Assembly: GCF_014905175.1 (NCBI RefSeq)
Contig: NC_057792.1
Coordinates: forward strand, 18,296,963 to 18,360,962
Source: Aphidius gifuensis
Taxonomy: Eukaryota > Arthropoda > Insecta > Hymenoptera > Braconidae
Length of the DNA stretch: 64,000 bases
Direction: 5' to 3'
The position numbers were made by a program, and so were the translations under genes. The stretch's first letter is position 1; every line of letters begins with the position of its first letter. The notes below the pieces were generated by a model. The model saw only the letters and a program-made list of their open reading frames with translations, was not told where the DNA came from and ran no database searches. Positions 49,301-61,065 of the stretch are shown here, piece by piece.

Positions 49301-50518
49301 CTCATTCAAAACAGGTAAATAATTAAAAAAAAAAATTACAACCATTACGGTTTTTTCAACTTTATATGTACTCTTAAATCAATCTCCAAAAAAAATTAAT
49401 TTTAATATACGTTTTGATACTGACTTGCACAAAAAAAGTACCTTTTTTTTTCTCTATTTTTCAAGTCCAAAAAAGAGTAGTTTTAAAATTTTTAAAAATC
49501 AAAAATATTGATGAATAAATATATATCAAAATATTTATATAAATGGTCATTAAAAAGTTAATATTAAAAAGTATTATAAATAAGAAAAAAAAAAGTCCTA
49601 TATATTTTTTTTTTTTAAATAAACAAAAGTATTATTTTTATTCGAAATTCGATCATGTGATTTATACGAGTTTTTCTTGTTTGTTCATTAAAAGCTGCTC
49701 TTATTTTAATATATACAGATATATAAATATACATAATATAATAATGATGATTTTTATTATTTTATTATAGATATATAAATTTATTTATTGTGCGCGCATG
49801 CGTTTGTATTTTATAGTTTGATGATGGACCAGTTGGCTTGTGAACCTTTTAGTTATCTCGTGGGTATTGCGGCTATTAGTTACTCACCACGAGACTCGGT
49901 CATTAAAATTAATAATCAAATAAAATATTTAATCATTTAATTTATAAATTATATTAACTAATTTATTATTTAACAATACTATTATTATTTTATTGTTTCA
50001 ATTTTTTGTCTTATTCAAATTTGAAAAACAACATATATTTGTTTTTCATTTTTAACAGTGAGTGTTGAAGAAAAGTTGTAATAAATTTTTAATTATAAAT
50101 ATTTTAATGATAAATTTTCCATGAATATAAAGGTAAAAATAAACTACATATTTTTTAAAATTTAAAATAAAAAATTACATGTTTATTACTAATTAAAAAA
50201 AATAAACAAAACGAAAATGAAATTTTATTTTTATCGAGCAAATAGATGTATTTTTTGTTTTCGAATAATATTTTCAAATTGAGTCTCTAAAAAAGTATCG
50301 TAAATTATAAAAGTTTTCGATTTTTTATTTGAAAAGTAACATACATATTATTTGAAATAAAAAATAAAGTCATTATAACTTATTTGCATGTTGTAAAAAA
50401 AATGAAAAAAAAAATAATAAAATAATGAATAAAGTTTGTACAAGGTATTTGGGTGAAAATAAAACAAATGGAATTATAATAAATTAATTGATAATGTGAT
50501 CCAAGTGATCAACAATCC
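46362..50518. other. 4.1-kb intergenic region upstream of colmedin
   Basis: No gene can be supported; open frames are short and low-complexity. The 49790-49900 patch stands out for base composition. It carries GCGCATGCG at 49794-49802, the core of an NRF-1/Ewg-type site, and an 8-bp hairpin (TCTCGTGG at 49856-49863 with CCACGAGA at 49887-49894). It is a candidate promoter or 5' exon for the colmedin gene. Confidence 0.4.
49794..49802. promoter_or_regulatory. NRF-1/Ewg-like palindrome
   Basis: GCGCATGCG matches the core of the NRF-1 (Erect wing) recognition sequence. It is striking in such AT-rich DNA and lies about 720 bases upstream of the colmedin start codon. Binding is inferred from the motif alone. 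Confidence 0.35.
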
Positions 50519-53500
50519 ATGATGATGAACGAAAAACAAATGGAAAAAAATATAAACGCAAATTCAGCAAAACCAAAGGTCACTGATACGCAAACAAAAC
50601 TGTTGATTTATCTTGTGTTTACACAATTTATATTGCAATTCATTACCTTTGCCTATTTGTATGGCTATGTTGGTCAACTTGAAAATAAAATAAATAAACT
50701 TGATGACAGAATAATTGTTGATAATCATCATATATCATCAATTAAAGTGAGACAAAAAAGAAGTAATGGATTATCATTACCAGGCAATAATGCAGTTGCT
50801 GAAGTTTTTAGAGTAAGCATTCATAAATTAATTTTCAAATCTTTATTTAATTAAATAAAATAAAATTAATTTATTGATATCTATTAAATAATAATTTCAT
50901 TTAAATTTAATTAACTATTTTACAAACATCCATAATTAAAATACAAAAATATATTTTTAAATTTAATAATTCGATAATTAAAAATTGAAGAAAATTTTTA
51001 ATTAATATTTGTTTTCTTTCATTTTTTTCGATGATAAATTCTTGTAATATTTTTAAGTTATTAAAATTTAACATTTATATTTTTTTAAACATTTAAAAAA
51101 TATCAAGTTTTTCATTTATTTATTTATTTTTTTGAAATTTGTAGTATAAATTGGCTTTTACTTTGAGTTCCATAATAAAATATACTTTTTTCTATTACAT
51201 ATGTATTTAAAAAAAATAAAGTAATAATTTATTTTTAGTCAAGGGAAGAAAAACAACAGTCAAAGGAATCTAAAAGAGCAACTAGTCCACCAAATGACAG
51301 TGATATGACATCTGCAGGAGCTGCACCAATAAGTGGTGGTAGCACTGGAGACAGCTGGGTCTGGCTAACTGCTGATACTCGTGTACCAGTATGTCAACTT
51401 TATCAATCAATTTTATCCTAATTTTTCATAAAAAAAAAAAAACTTATCTTCACACTATCAATTTAATCACAAACTTAATTCTTTCAAACTCATTAAACAT
51501 TTCCTTTTTTCAACTTTTAATCTCTTGAATAATCATAACTGTTCATTGAAGCAGATATAACCGCGAGTTACTATCGTGTGGGATTTAACAAAGGGTATTA
51601 ATATATAGCTTTAATAAAAGAATGAAATAAAAAAACCTATAACGGGAGATTAAACACAAATGATTAATCGTTTTCATTCAGTGATTATTATATCTATGAT
51701 TTAATTGTCTTGAGAAATGTTATTGCATTTTAAATCCGTTGATTTTGTATATATTTTTCTAAAAGCTTTTGTGTATATTTCTATAGATACATCTAGATAA
51801 AATGAAGATTGATGTATTCGGTTCGCCAGCTCATGTTTATTCGATTTCCGATATGTCAAACACATGGCTTACAATTTACTTTTACAATTTGATATGTGAC
51901 TATTTGAATTTGCATATGATAATCCACATAATAACAAACAATAAAAATATATGTTACAGTTTGATGCAATGGACTCATTGTGTAGAAAATCAGCAGAATA
52001 TTGTCCGCCAGGATTGCCAGGTATAGCTGGAGCTCCAGGTGTACCAGGTGATCGAGGTTTACCAGGTTTAACTGGACCAATTGGTCCACCTGGACCACCT
52101 GGAGTTACAGGTAGTGCTGGTAAACAAGGTGTACGTGGTGAAACAGGATCACCTGGTCTTGATGGACGTGATGGAATACCTGGTGAGCCTGGACTTGATG
52201 GTATGCCTGGTAGAAGTGGTCTTGATGGACTTGCTGGTGTTGATGGTAAACCTGGACGTGATGGTACACCTGGTACACCTGGAAGAAATGGCTCAGATGG
52301 TAATGTATTTTTTTATTTTTATTGCCGGAATTGTTTTAGTGACTACATCAATACCCCTCTTTTTTGTCTCGTATAAAATGTTTAAAAAAAAAATAGAGAT
52401 ACATTTCTTGTTATTTGAATAGACATTTTTTTTTTTTATTTATTTTCTTTTGGCATTTACGCTTCTTTGCTTTTAGTATGACGAATATTAAAAATACTTG
52501 AAGCATCAAAAAGGCTTGTATGTCTTTTATCCATAAAACACTGAACAGTGGTTTTTTATTTTTTTTATTGTGCCGTTTGCTGAAAAGAAATGTGGTCCAC
52601 TTTAATCTAGCAAAAAGGAAAATGGAAATACAATCAAAGTGGCACAGAGACAAAATAATAAATATACATCTGTTGTGTATTTATAGTGGTGTGTTATATT
52701 ATCACAATGATATATAGAAATTTAAAAAAAAAAAAGCTGAAAGCTTCATTCTTTTATTATCGAACAAAATCATATATATTTTTTATTCATTTTTTGATTT
52801 AATGTCGAGAGAAGGATTATAGATTGAAGGGATGATTAATTTTGATAAAAAAAAAAATATATATATATATCTTTTATATATTTATGTAATATATAAGTTG
52901 GATCCTAATGGGATGAGCAAGAAAAAAAGTAAATATGCTGTCAATGCTTTTACTTATTCATCGTATAAAATATTAACTTTTTTATTTTTAAATTTAACGC
53001 CTGATTTTTACTCGAAGACTGTGATACGAGTTGGAAAATTATTGAACGTTAAACTTTATTGAAAATATGGAAAAGTGACTTTGCCGATGATGGCTGAATA
53101 TTGAATGAGTGTCAAGTCAATGTAATCCCCTCGGGTTTATATATATACCATTATGAAAAACTTTTTAAAAACTCTCATGAATACAGTATCATATTGTATA
53201 TAATATATTTACAATATTTCATCAACAGAAAATTGCATAATAAAAATATAAAAATAATAAATCAATAATAAAATAAAAAGATGTTTTATATATATTTTTT
53301 TTTGATGATGATTTTTTAGGTAAACGTGGCCAAAAAGGTGCTGCAGGATCTATTGGACCCATGGGACCTCCAGGTAAAAATAAAATTATATTTATAAATA
53401 TTAATTTATTTTATAAACATCATCTAGATGATTTTTATAATAGAAAATTTAACATTAAAAATATTTATAATTGCAAATTAGGACCTGCTGGACAACGTGG

Positions 53501-56500
53501 TAGTCCTGGAACACCTGGACAAGATGGAAAACATGGTATACCTGGTATCAGTGCTTGGAATGCTAGTGGTTCCAATGAACTTTTGATTCCACCATCTATT
53601 TTAGGTATGTGAACATACATATATAATATATTGATTACAAGTTACAGGGTAGTTCTTAAAATTGACTTGGCAGAGTTTTATCATCATTCTTATAAATTAT
53701 AATCTCCCTTCCATTTCATTGCAAATACATTTTTTTTTACCATCAAATTTTCAGGTCAAAAAATAAACCATTGGGTATTTTTTAATATTTATTAAATGAC
53801 CTGAAAATTGATGGAAATAAAATCGAAATTCTGTTAAATTTATTTTCGAAATTCTGTTAAATTTATTTTCGAAATTTTTAACTGTTAACTATTTCAACTA
53901 CCAACAATTCCAATTAAATAAATATCATTCAAATATAATAATTGTATTAAAAATAAACAATAAAATAAAATATACAATGACTTTCAAGGTGAAGGTCTTC
54001 CAACTCCACTAATAACTGTTCGTGAAGGATCAAATGTAAAATTACGATGTGGAGCAAGTGGTACACCACCACCAGTTGTTCAATGGTCAAAAACAAGTGG
54101 AACAGCAATTCCCATGGGATCCTGGCATGGTATAAATACAAAATATAATAATAATTATTTTAAATTTTCATTGTTAATTTATATTTGATGCGAGAGAAAA
54201 TAATTTAAATTAAAATAATTGGATCATGTAACAAGGACAATTGAGGCATGATGCTCATACACACTCTCATTACAGGTGATATACAAAAAGTTTATCATTC
54301 CAACTTATAATGAATCATATTTTATATACAAAAAAGTAAACATAAAAATATATGAAACATTTATTACCATGTTATGAGAGTTGTATAAACACATGAAATT
54401 ATTTTTGATATATAAAAACAAACACTATAAGCAAGAATGTTTATTTTTGTCTTTTTTATTTTTTTAGTTATGCTATTTATTTGTTTTTTTTTTTTATTTT
54501 TAAATATACAGTTTCTTCTGTAATTGGCCAGACTATGAATATAACTGTGGTAAATAGAGAACACATGGGTGACTATATATGTATCGCTGATAATGGTGTA
54601 CCACCTCAGGCAAGCTACAGATTTCATTTTCAAGTACAGTGTGAGTTGTATATAAACATATAATTTTTATAAATAATACTATTTTAAAAATAATATTATT
54701 ATTTAAATGTTTAAGAATTTTTAAAAGAAATAATCAATTAGAAATCTAAAATTTAACAGACAAAAGTCGAGATTTTTCTGCAGATCATATTTGTTGAAAA
54801 AAAAATATTTTTAAACAAAAATTTCATGAAATTATATTTCTAGTATTTAAACAACACTAAAATTTAATTATCCTAAAAGTTTCAAAATTTAATTTCAATT
54901 ATTTTTATATTTTTTTTTGAATTTTATATTGTATATTTAATTATTTTTTTGTAATATATTAATAAATAATTTTTTTCAAGTTTATCAAGTTCATTAACTA
55001 ATGATTAATTAACTAATTGAATTTATTATTATTTAGTAAACATGAAGTGTTAATAATATATGTATATATTTGTCAACTACTTGACCTTTTAGTTGCTCCA
55101 TTTATTCGTGTTTGTCATCAAATAATCAAAGTGCAAATAGGAGGAACAGCAATACTAGAATGTGATATTGAAGCATTTCCTGAGCCTTTGACATGGTGGG
55201 AAAGAGATGATGGAAGAATGCTTGAAACTACATCAAAGTATCGTATGGAAATATACGATAAACGTGACATGTATAAGGTACTATATTTTATTCATCATTA
55301 TATTACATTTAAGAATTTAATTAACAAAAAAAAAATACATATATTTCAGTTTAAAATGCGTCTAAATATAACAAGAATAAATCCACAAGATTATGGTTCA
55401 TATCATTGTGGTGCAAAAAATATTATTGATTTAACAAGAGGAACTTTGATAGTCAATGGTAATATATATATTTATTATTTTAAAATTCATATTGATGTAA
55501 ATAATTTATAATTTTAGATGGAGTTAAAAAAATAAGTATGGGTAGTGAAGGAATTGGTGCAAATCATGAAATAGTATATGGTATATCTCCACCAAAAAAA
55601 GTTGATGTTGATGATATTTGTCCACCTCCACAAAATTGTGATTCTTGTCCTAGTATTAAATGTGGTTACTCTGGCTATGACAGTTGCTTTGATATCACAC
55701 CACTCGTTAGCAATTTTAATTACACTGGTTTACCACCTCGACAACTTGGTAAAAATAATAAAAATTAAGCTTAAAATGTTTATTTAAATTTGTCATTTGT
55801 AATAGACTTAATTTAAATTATAGAAGGAATTTTGGATGCTGTTGGAAAGCCAGTTTTTAAAGGTGACATGGATGACACACATGGCTGTTGGATGTATGAC
55901 ACATTACGTAGTGATGGTATCACTGATAAACTTTGGATCACACGTAGTAACAACACATCATTTATTTATGAATATAATAGAAAAGATGATATTAAAGCTG
56001 GCAAAGGACGTGCAATAAAACTTCCATATCCTTTCAAGGTAATATCAATTAATTACTATTCAATCAAAAAAAAACAAACAATTAAATCACCATGATTTAA
56101 TATTATTTTTCAGGGTAACAGTCATGTTGTTTACAATGGATCATTTTTTTATAATCCTGAAGATCGTCCAACAATTTATAAATTAGATCTTGGATTATCT
56201 CAATCAAATCATAATCCATTGAATAATGGAACAGAGCTTGAATTGCCAAATTTTATACATCATAAAAATAATTATTTGTATTCATTTGATCATGAAAATA
56301 CATATGTTGATTTTGATGTTGATGAAAATGGTATGTTGATAATAATTTTAGAATTTAATAATAGCTTTGACTGATATAATTAATATTGTTTAATTTTATT
56401 AACACAGGTATGTGGATAATATATGGCCTTCCATTAAATTATACAGCTGTAATGAAAGTTGATACTTGGCAAATGAAACCACAAGCAGCATGGAATGTCA

Positions 56501-56913
56501 GTCTCAATCATCATTCATTTGGTGAAATGTTTATTGCTTGTGGAATTCTTTATGCTGTACATAATGTCACCTCAAATCCAATGGAAATTAAGTATGTTTA
56601 AATTTATAAATATTTATAAACTATTTATTAATGTTTATTAAATTTTTATTTATTTATTTTTAGAATGGCACTTGATTTATATAAAAATTCAGTGCTCAAT
56701 GTTCATCTTGTATTTTCAAATCCATATAGAAAAACAACTATGATTCGTTACAATCCTAAAATGAAGGTTTGTTTTTTTAAATTATGCTTAATTAATTATT
56801 AATAATATTTTAAATTGTTAAATTGTTTTTAGGAGTTGTATACATGGGACAGAGGAAATTTACTCGCATATCCAGTTAAATATCATGAAGGAAATAATAC
56901 ATCAACAAATTAA
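50519..56913 (+). CDS. Colmedin: transmembrane collagen, Ig and olfactomedin protein (851 aa)
   Basis: Fifteen coding exons: 50519-50812, 51239-51388, 51960-52299, 53320-53373, 53482-53604, 53989-54129, 54512-54640, 55093-55277, 55350-55458, 55518-55748, 55824-56038, 56114-56330, 56408-56591, 56664-56766 and 56833-56913. A type II anchor lies at about residues 28-50, followed by a stalk with a furin-type site RQKR at 78-81. Gly-X-Y collagen repeats run from about 162 to 310, with short interruptions. Two Ig domains follow (VREGSNVKLRCGASG to GDYICIADNG; IGGTAILECDIEAFPEP to DYGSYHCGAKN). The olfactomedin domain (about 585-845) starts at GCWMYD and includes IYEYNRKDD-like, GNSHVVYNGSFFY and YNPKMKELYTWDRGNLL blocks. 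It belongs with the UNC-122/gliomedin group, adhesive proteins at neuromuscular or axonal contacts. A 1.0-kb intron (52300-53319) splits the collagen region. Poly(A) signal is at 57071. Confidence 0.92.
53824..53869 (+). repeat. 23-bp tandem duplication in a colmedin intron
   Basis: Two exact 23-base units (CGAAATTCTGTTAAATTTAT followed by TTT) sit side by side at 53824-53846 and 53847-53869. It is a recent local duplication with no assigned function. Confidence 0.9.
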
Positions 56914-57866
56914 TTATTTTTAGTTATATAACTTGTTTGTGATTGACTTGAATTATTAAATTTTCACAAGTCATATCTTTTTATACCAAAATATTAAATT
57001 AATTAATCAAATTAAAGGTATATTGTTTAAATTTTCTTGCTCTTTAGATTTTAAATTGACTTGTCATTTAAATAAAGCAGTTTTTTAAATTATCAAGTTA
57101 ATTAAATTTAGCATAATTATGTATTTTATTTAAATCAAATAAGCAGTATAATTGAATTGTTATATTATTTTATATATCTAAATATAAAATTTAATAATTT
57201 TACTTTTTTAAATCAATTTAAATTGTCAATTGGTTGACTTTTTATCTTATCCATTTTGGCAATATTCATGTAGGTAATTAAAAAATTATCTAACAGCTTT
57301 TTAGTTTGATAAAAAATTTGTATAATAATTATTCTTTTAGACTCATCATGATAGGTACAATTTAAATATTTAAAATTTTATATTTATCATAATTAAAACT
57401 TCAAAATAATAATACAAAATAAAACCAACACATGTCCCCTTTTTTTTCTTGTAAAATTTAAAGACATTTGATAAAATTTTGGTGTCACAAGTTCTTTTAT
57501 TATATATGTATTTTGTTATCAAAAGGAAATCATTGATTGACCGCTTCAGGCTAAAAACGATAAAAATAAAAATTGGAAAAACACAAAAAAATATTTACTG
57601 CCAAGTTTAATATGAACATGATGATCACATGTTATCGCTCGTCTCATATGTTATCGTTTCTATTTTTTGAAAAAAGCTATCAATAGAATCAGTATTATAA
57701 AAAAAAATAAAAAAACAGGCGATTGATGAACATTGATCTCGTAGCCTAGATATTAATTTCTTTCGCTGGTGAAATTATTAGTCAGTAGACATTTTATTCG
57801 ACGTGAGTAGGTGATTTTTTTTCTCAAATACAAGCCCCATCTAAAATCGAGTAATATATATAAGCC
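56914..57866. other. Intergenic region after colmedin
   Basis: It contains the colmedin 3' UTR with AATAAA at 57071-57076. It also contains a less AT-rich stretch at 57600-57830 that should include the promoter of the following secreted-protein gene. TATATATAAG lies only a few bases before that gene's ATG, too close to act as a TATA box for it. Confidence 0.45.
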
Positions 57867-58584
57867 ATGCGTGTTTTTATATTGATGATTATGGTCTGCT
57901 ATTGTGAGGTAAATTAATTTTTAAATTTTGTAATTTTATAATACATTAATGAGAATTTAATTGATGATTTTTTAATTCAGGCCTCGGTAAATGTAACATC
58001 AGAAAAACCACTTGAAGTTGGTAATTTTGTTCTTGAAAGATCGGAAAATTTTGAACAATTTGTACATAAGGTTTTTGAACCAACTTCAACAAAAAGTGTT
58101 AAATTTTTAACGACAAATAGGTCAACTGTAAATGTTAAATTATCAGGCAATACTTATACTGAAATTTACACTGTGGGCAATCAAGTAATCTCCAACAGTT
58201 TTCAACTTGGTATTGAATTTGAAGAAGACACATTCTTTGGACCCATCACAGTAATTACATCAAAATTTAATAATGAAATTATACATCGAATTATTTAATT
58301 TGTTTATTATTTTATTTTGTAGACTGTTGCTCATAAAGATTATACTCCTCCTTTCACTGAATTTACATGGTCATCTAAATTGCCAAATAACAAGAGATTC
58401 ACTCGCAAATTTTATATGTTAGCCAACGGATTTACTGTTGTAAGTGTTTTTTTATAATTAATTTTCATTTTTTCGTATTTCTCCAGAGTTGGTGCAGTTT
58501 CGAAATATATTTTTTTATTTTTTTCAGGTAATGACTTCACCGAATATCAACGTAACTGCTATTCTTCATTACAAACGTATCTAA
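57867..58584 (+). CDS. Small secreted protein of unknown function (161 aa)
   Basis: Exons are 57867-57908, 57981-58250, 58323-58439 and 58528-58584, all with phase-0 introns. The first exon encodes little more than a signal peptide (MRVFILMIMVCYCEA). The mature ~145 residues contain no cysteine and alternate short hydrophobic and polar stretches (FVLERSENFEQFVHKVF; NVKLSGNTYTEIYTVG; FQLGIEFEEDTFFGPIT; RKFYMLANGFTVVMTS), suggesting a beta-rich extracellular fold. There are several N-glycosylation sequons (NVT, NRS, NVT). I do not recognise a family. The consistent phase and separate signal-peptide exon support a real gene. A poly(A) signal lies at 58627. Confidence 0.7.
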
Positions 58585-58874
58585 ATTTTAATAATAAATC
58601 TTCATTGACTTTTTTATAAAACTTTAAATAAATAATGAAAATTCGAAAAAATATAAATTATATTCTAGAAAATTAATAGTTTAAAATTTTTGTATTTTTT
58701 TTTTTTCATGTAAAAAAATTGATAAATAATTTATTTAATATTTAATTCAATGAAAAAATAAAAGTTATGATTTCGAAAAAAATTAAAAAATTACTAACAG
58801 ACATATTCTTAATAATTTTAATGAAAAAAAAAATTGCATTTATATTTAAAAATTAAAAAATTAAATAAATTAAA
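58585..58874. other. Tail-to-tail spacer between two secreted-protein genes
   Basis: About 290 A/T-rich bases hold both 3' UTRs (plus-strand AATAAA at 58627-58632). Nothing else is seen. Confidence 0.5.
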
Positions 58875-59511
58875 TTATTTAAAATATGGTTGAAAATAAG
58901 GATGACCAGTGTAGACATAAATTGGTCTATTAAATGCAAATGAATTTGCAATTGCTAAAGCTGGATATGCTTGAGTATCAAAATCATTTTCATCGTCTTT
59001 ATTATTTTTTTTATCATTTTGAAGTATTTCATTTGGAATTGTTGTTGCTGTCACACTCTTTTGTGTAGTTGTTGTGGTAGAAGCAAGTGGCTTGGTGTAA
59101 TTATAATTATTTGTGCCAATAAAAGCTGGAATTTTAGGGGTTCGTATTGTTGGACGCCAGCCACTTGGAAGATATGGTTGCAATGAATTTTCATCAACAC
59201 CATCAACCATCATCACCATCATTATTATAACAAAACATGATAAAAATTGTGATATCTAGAAAAATAATATTTCATTAATATTTTAGTTATTTTACTTGGC
59301 ATTTTTTAGTGTAAATATTCAACGATATTTTTCGAAATATTTTCAAGACTAATAAATTCAAAATAAATTATTTTTACTATAAAATATATACAGAGAAATA
59401 CAGAAAAATATTTTTACACAGTTAATGTTTGTTATACAATATTTAAATTTTATAACATAAATATTTTAATTATTTTTTTTTTTTTATTACCTGAATTATC
59501 ACAAAAGCCAT
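58875..59511 (-). CDS. Small secreted Thr/Pro-rich protein of unknown function (133 aa)
   Basis: Exons in transcript order are 59511-59491 and 59255-58875. The short first exon (MAFVIIQ) joins to ISQFLSCFVIIMMVMMVDGV to make a plausible signal peptide of about 27 residues. The mature part has SLQPYLPSGWRPTIRTPKIP, a Thr run (ASTTTTTQK), an acidic Asn/Asp/Lys patch and a C-terminus rich in aromatic residues (YPALAIANSFAFNRPIYVY, then FQPYFK). It resembles short cuticular or extracellular-matrix proteins in composition only; I recognise no domain. The splice join is what supplies a start codon before the hydrophobic segment, although ATGs also occur inside it. Confidence 0.6.
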
Positions 59512-60113
59512 TTTTCGAAAAAAAACAATAAAATTATTATTACAAATTCAGTATATTGTAAAGGAGTTTGTATGACAACTGTGCTTAATAATTATCGTGC
59601 ATTCTTTTTTATAAGAAAATCAAGTAAAAGTATACATCATAAATAATGAAGAAAAAAAAATTTCCATATACGTTTAACATCAAGCATACAAATTGAAAAT
59701 TGCCAAATTATTGTTTCTCATGTGTTGACATGTATAATATATTTTGATTGAGTAATTGCTGTTATAAATTAATTTTTGTATTTTATTATGCATGATAAAT
59801 GATTGTACCTTATTTCAAAATTTACGTGATGCACATTTAAAGAAATTTAATTTCATTTTATTCAGTCTCTTTTAGAATTTAAACTAATTTCATATTATTT
59901 TTCATTCCAACAATTAATAGAATATATATCTGTATTAGTTAATTATAATTTTTCAATTAATCAATTGTCTTCGAACAAGATTTAAATATCTATTTTTATT
60001 TAAAAATCTGTGAGTGTTTATATGTACTGTACATAGTAGTGTATGTACGTGTGATTCCGCCGATTGCTGCTAGATGAAAATACAGTCGTTGTAATGATTA
60101 ATTTACAATAGAA
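59512..60113. other. Divergent spacer upstream of the dicistronic locus
   Basis: About 600 bases contain no supported gene. The last 110 bases (TACGTGTGATTCCGCCGATT near 60046) are less AT-rich and probably contain the promoter and 5' UTR of the microprotein transcript. Confidence 0.45.
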
Positions 60114-60266
60114 ATGAGATTCAATTTTGGAAGATCTAGAATTACAAAAACCCAAATTGCCATAACATTAATTCTTGGTGTCTCAAGTGGTTATTATATT
60201 TGGAAACCACTAATTGAAGAACATATTGAAAAACTAAAAAGTTTAGAAGCTGAACAATCAAAATGA
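60114..60266 (+). CDS. PIGBOS1-like mitochondrial microprotein (50 aa), first ORF of a dicistronic pair
   Basis: A 50-residue frame in one exon: a basic N-terminus (MRFNFGRSRITKTQ), one helix (IAITLILGVSSGYYIWKPL) and a charged C-terminal coil (IEEHIEKLKSLEAEQSK). Size, the T-x-x-Q before the helix, the LG-x-x-x-G-x-Y-I turn, the P after the helix and the Glu/Lys tail match human PIGBOS1, an outer-mitochondrial-membrane microprotein that contacts the ER. The start has A at -3. The TGA stop at 60264-60266 overlaps the ATG (60263-60265) of a second microprotein on the same first exon. The family call is by motif only. Confidence 0.65.
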   Translation: MRFNFGRSRITKTQIAITLILGVSSGYYIWKPLIEEHIEKLKSLEAEQSK

Positions 60267-60643
60267 GGCAAGTTATAACCTAAAAAATTAATTTACTATT
60301 TATGTATTGTTGATTAATAAATGATATATTTTTATTTTTTTATTTAGTGCCCAAGAAATTATTACAAATATTCGAAAAATAATTAATTCAAAAGTAGGAG
60401 TTTTAGTTGGTGTCCTTGCAGTAGCTGCTGGACTTAGGTAAATTGTTAAAACTTTTTTAATTTATACACTTAATTTATGTGAAAATAAACAATTAATCTT
60501 TAAACAATTATATTAATATTTACAGTTCAATTGCTGCACCAAGATATAAAGAATATAAACGACAAAATTCAAAAGAAGCTGCAGATTTTCTTTACGATTA
60601 TGAAGAAAAACAAAAATTGTCAAATGAAACTGAAAAAATGTAA
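60263..60643 (+). CDS. Second microprotein of the dicistronic pair, single-pass membrane (70 aa)
   Basis: Exons are 60263-60267, 60348-60437 and 60526-60643. The first exon supplies only ATG-AG, then a GC donor (AG|GCAAGT) begins the intron. Acceptors are TTTAG and TACAG. The 70-residue product has an N-terminal amphipathic segment (SAQEIITNIRKIIN), a small-residue helix (VGVLVGVLAVAAGLSSIAA) and a charged tail (PRYKEYKRQNSKEAADFLYD). The only methionines are the first and last residues. Without the ATG on exon 1 this frame has no start, so the dicistronic reading is close to forced if the exons are real. I do not recognise the family. The helix-Pro-charged-coil layout is like that of the first ORF, and mitochondrial membrane location is a guess. 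Confidence 0.65.
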
Positions 60644-60757
60644 ATAATTTTATAATTAAATGAATAGAGAAAAATAATAATTATAATCTACCCATGATTT
60701 ATTTTAAATGAACAATTTACTTATATTTTTATTGTTTACATTTATTAACTTAATAAC

Positions 60758-61065
60758 CTATTTTTTTTCCTCAAATTTAGTATTGTAAATTGGTAAATAT
60801 TGAAGAACTAATTTCCAGTCAGTAAAGTATAATCCAGTAACAGCAGCAAATGCTCCATATGTTGCCATTGTTGGTATCCTAATTTATTGTTAATAAAAAA
60901 AACAATTATTAGATAAAATATATGACTGGAATAATTGATTGCATAACAAAAAAAAAGTTGTCAAAAACAAATCAACTTTTAAATTGTAAAATTATTGAAA
61001 AAAATATAACAAATTATTTACCAACGAGTTGCAATTTCAAGTTGTCTTTTTCCCACACGAACCAT
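60758..61065 (-). CDS. UQCR11: Cytochrome b-c1 complex subunit 10 (54 aa)
   Basis: Exons in transcript order are 61065-61022 and 60878-60758. The 54-residue product fits the 6.4-kDa subunit of complex III in the inner mitochondrial membrane. It has a basic N-terminus (MVRVGKRQLEIATR), then WIPTMATYGAFAAVTGLYFT as the single helix, and DWKLVLQYLPIYNTKFEEKK. The W-(V/I)-P-T start of the helix, the T-D-W-(K/R)-L turn and the P-x-x-N-x-K-F ending agree with UQCR11. Its 3' end converges on the microprotein transcript with 114 bases between stop codons. A minus-strand AATAAA lies just 12 bases past the stop. Confidence 0.9.

Noticed and set aside
57852..57862. TATA box of the secreted-protein gene
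   Set aside because: It lies only a few bases before the ATG, which leaves no room for a transcription start 25-30 bases downstream, and TA runs are common everywhere here.
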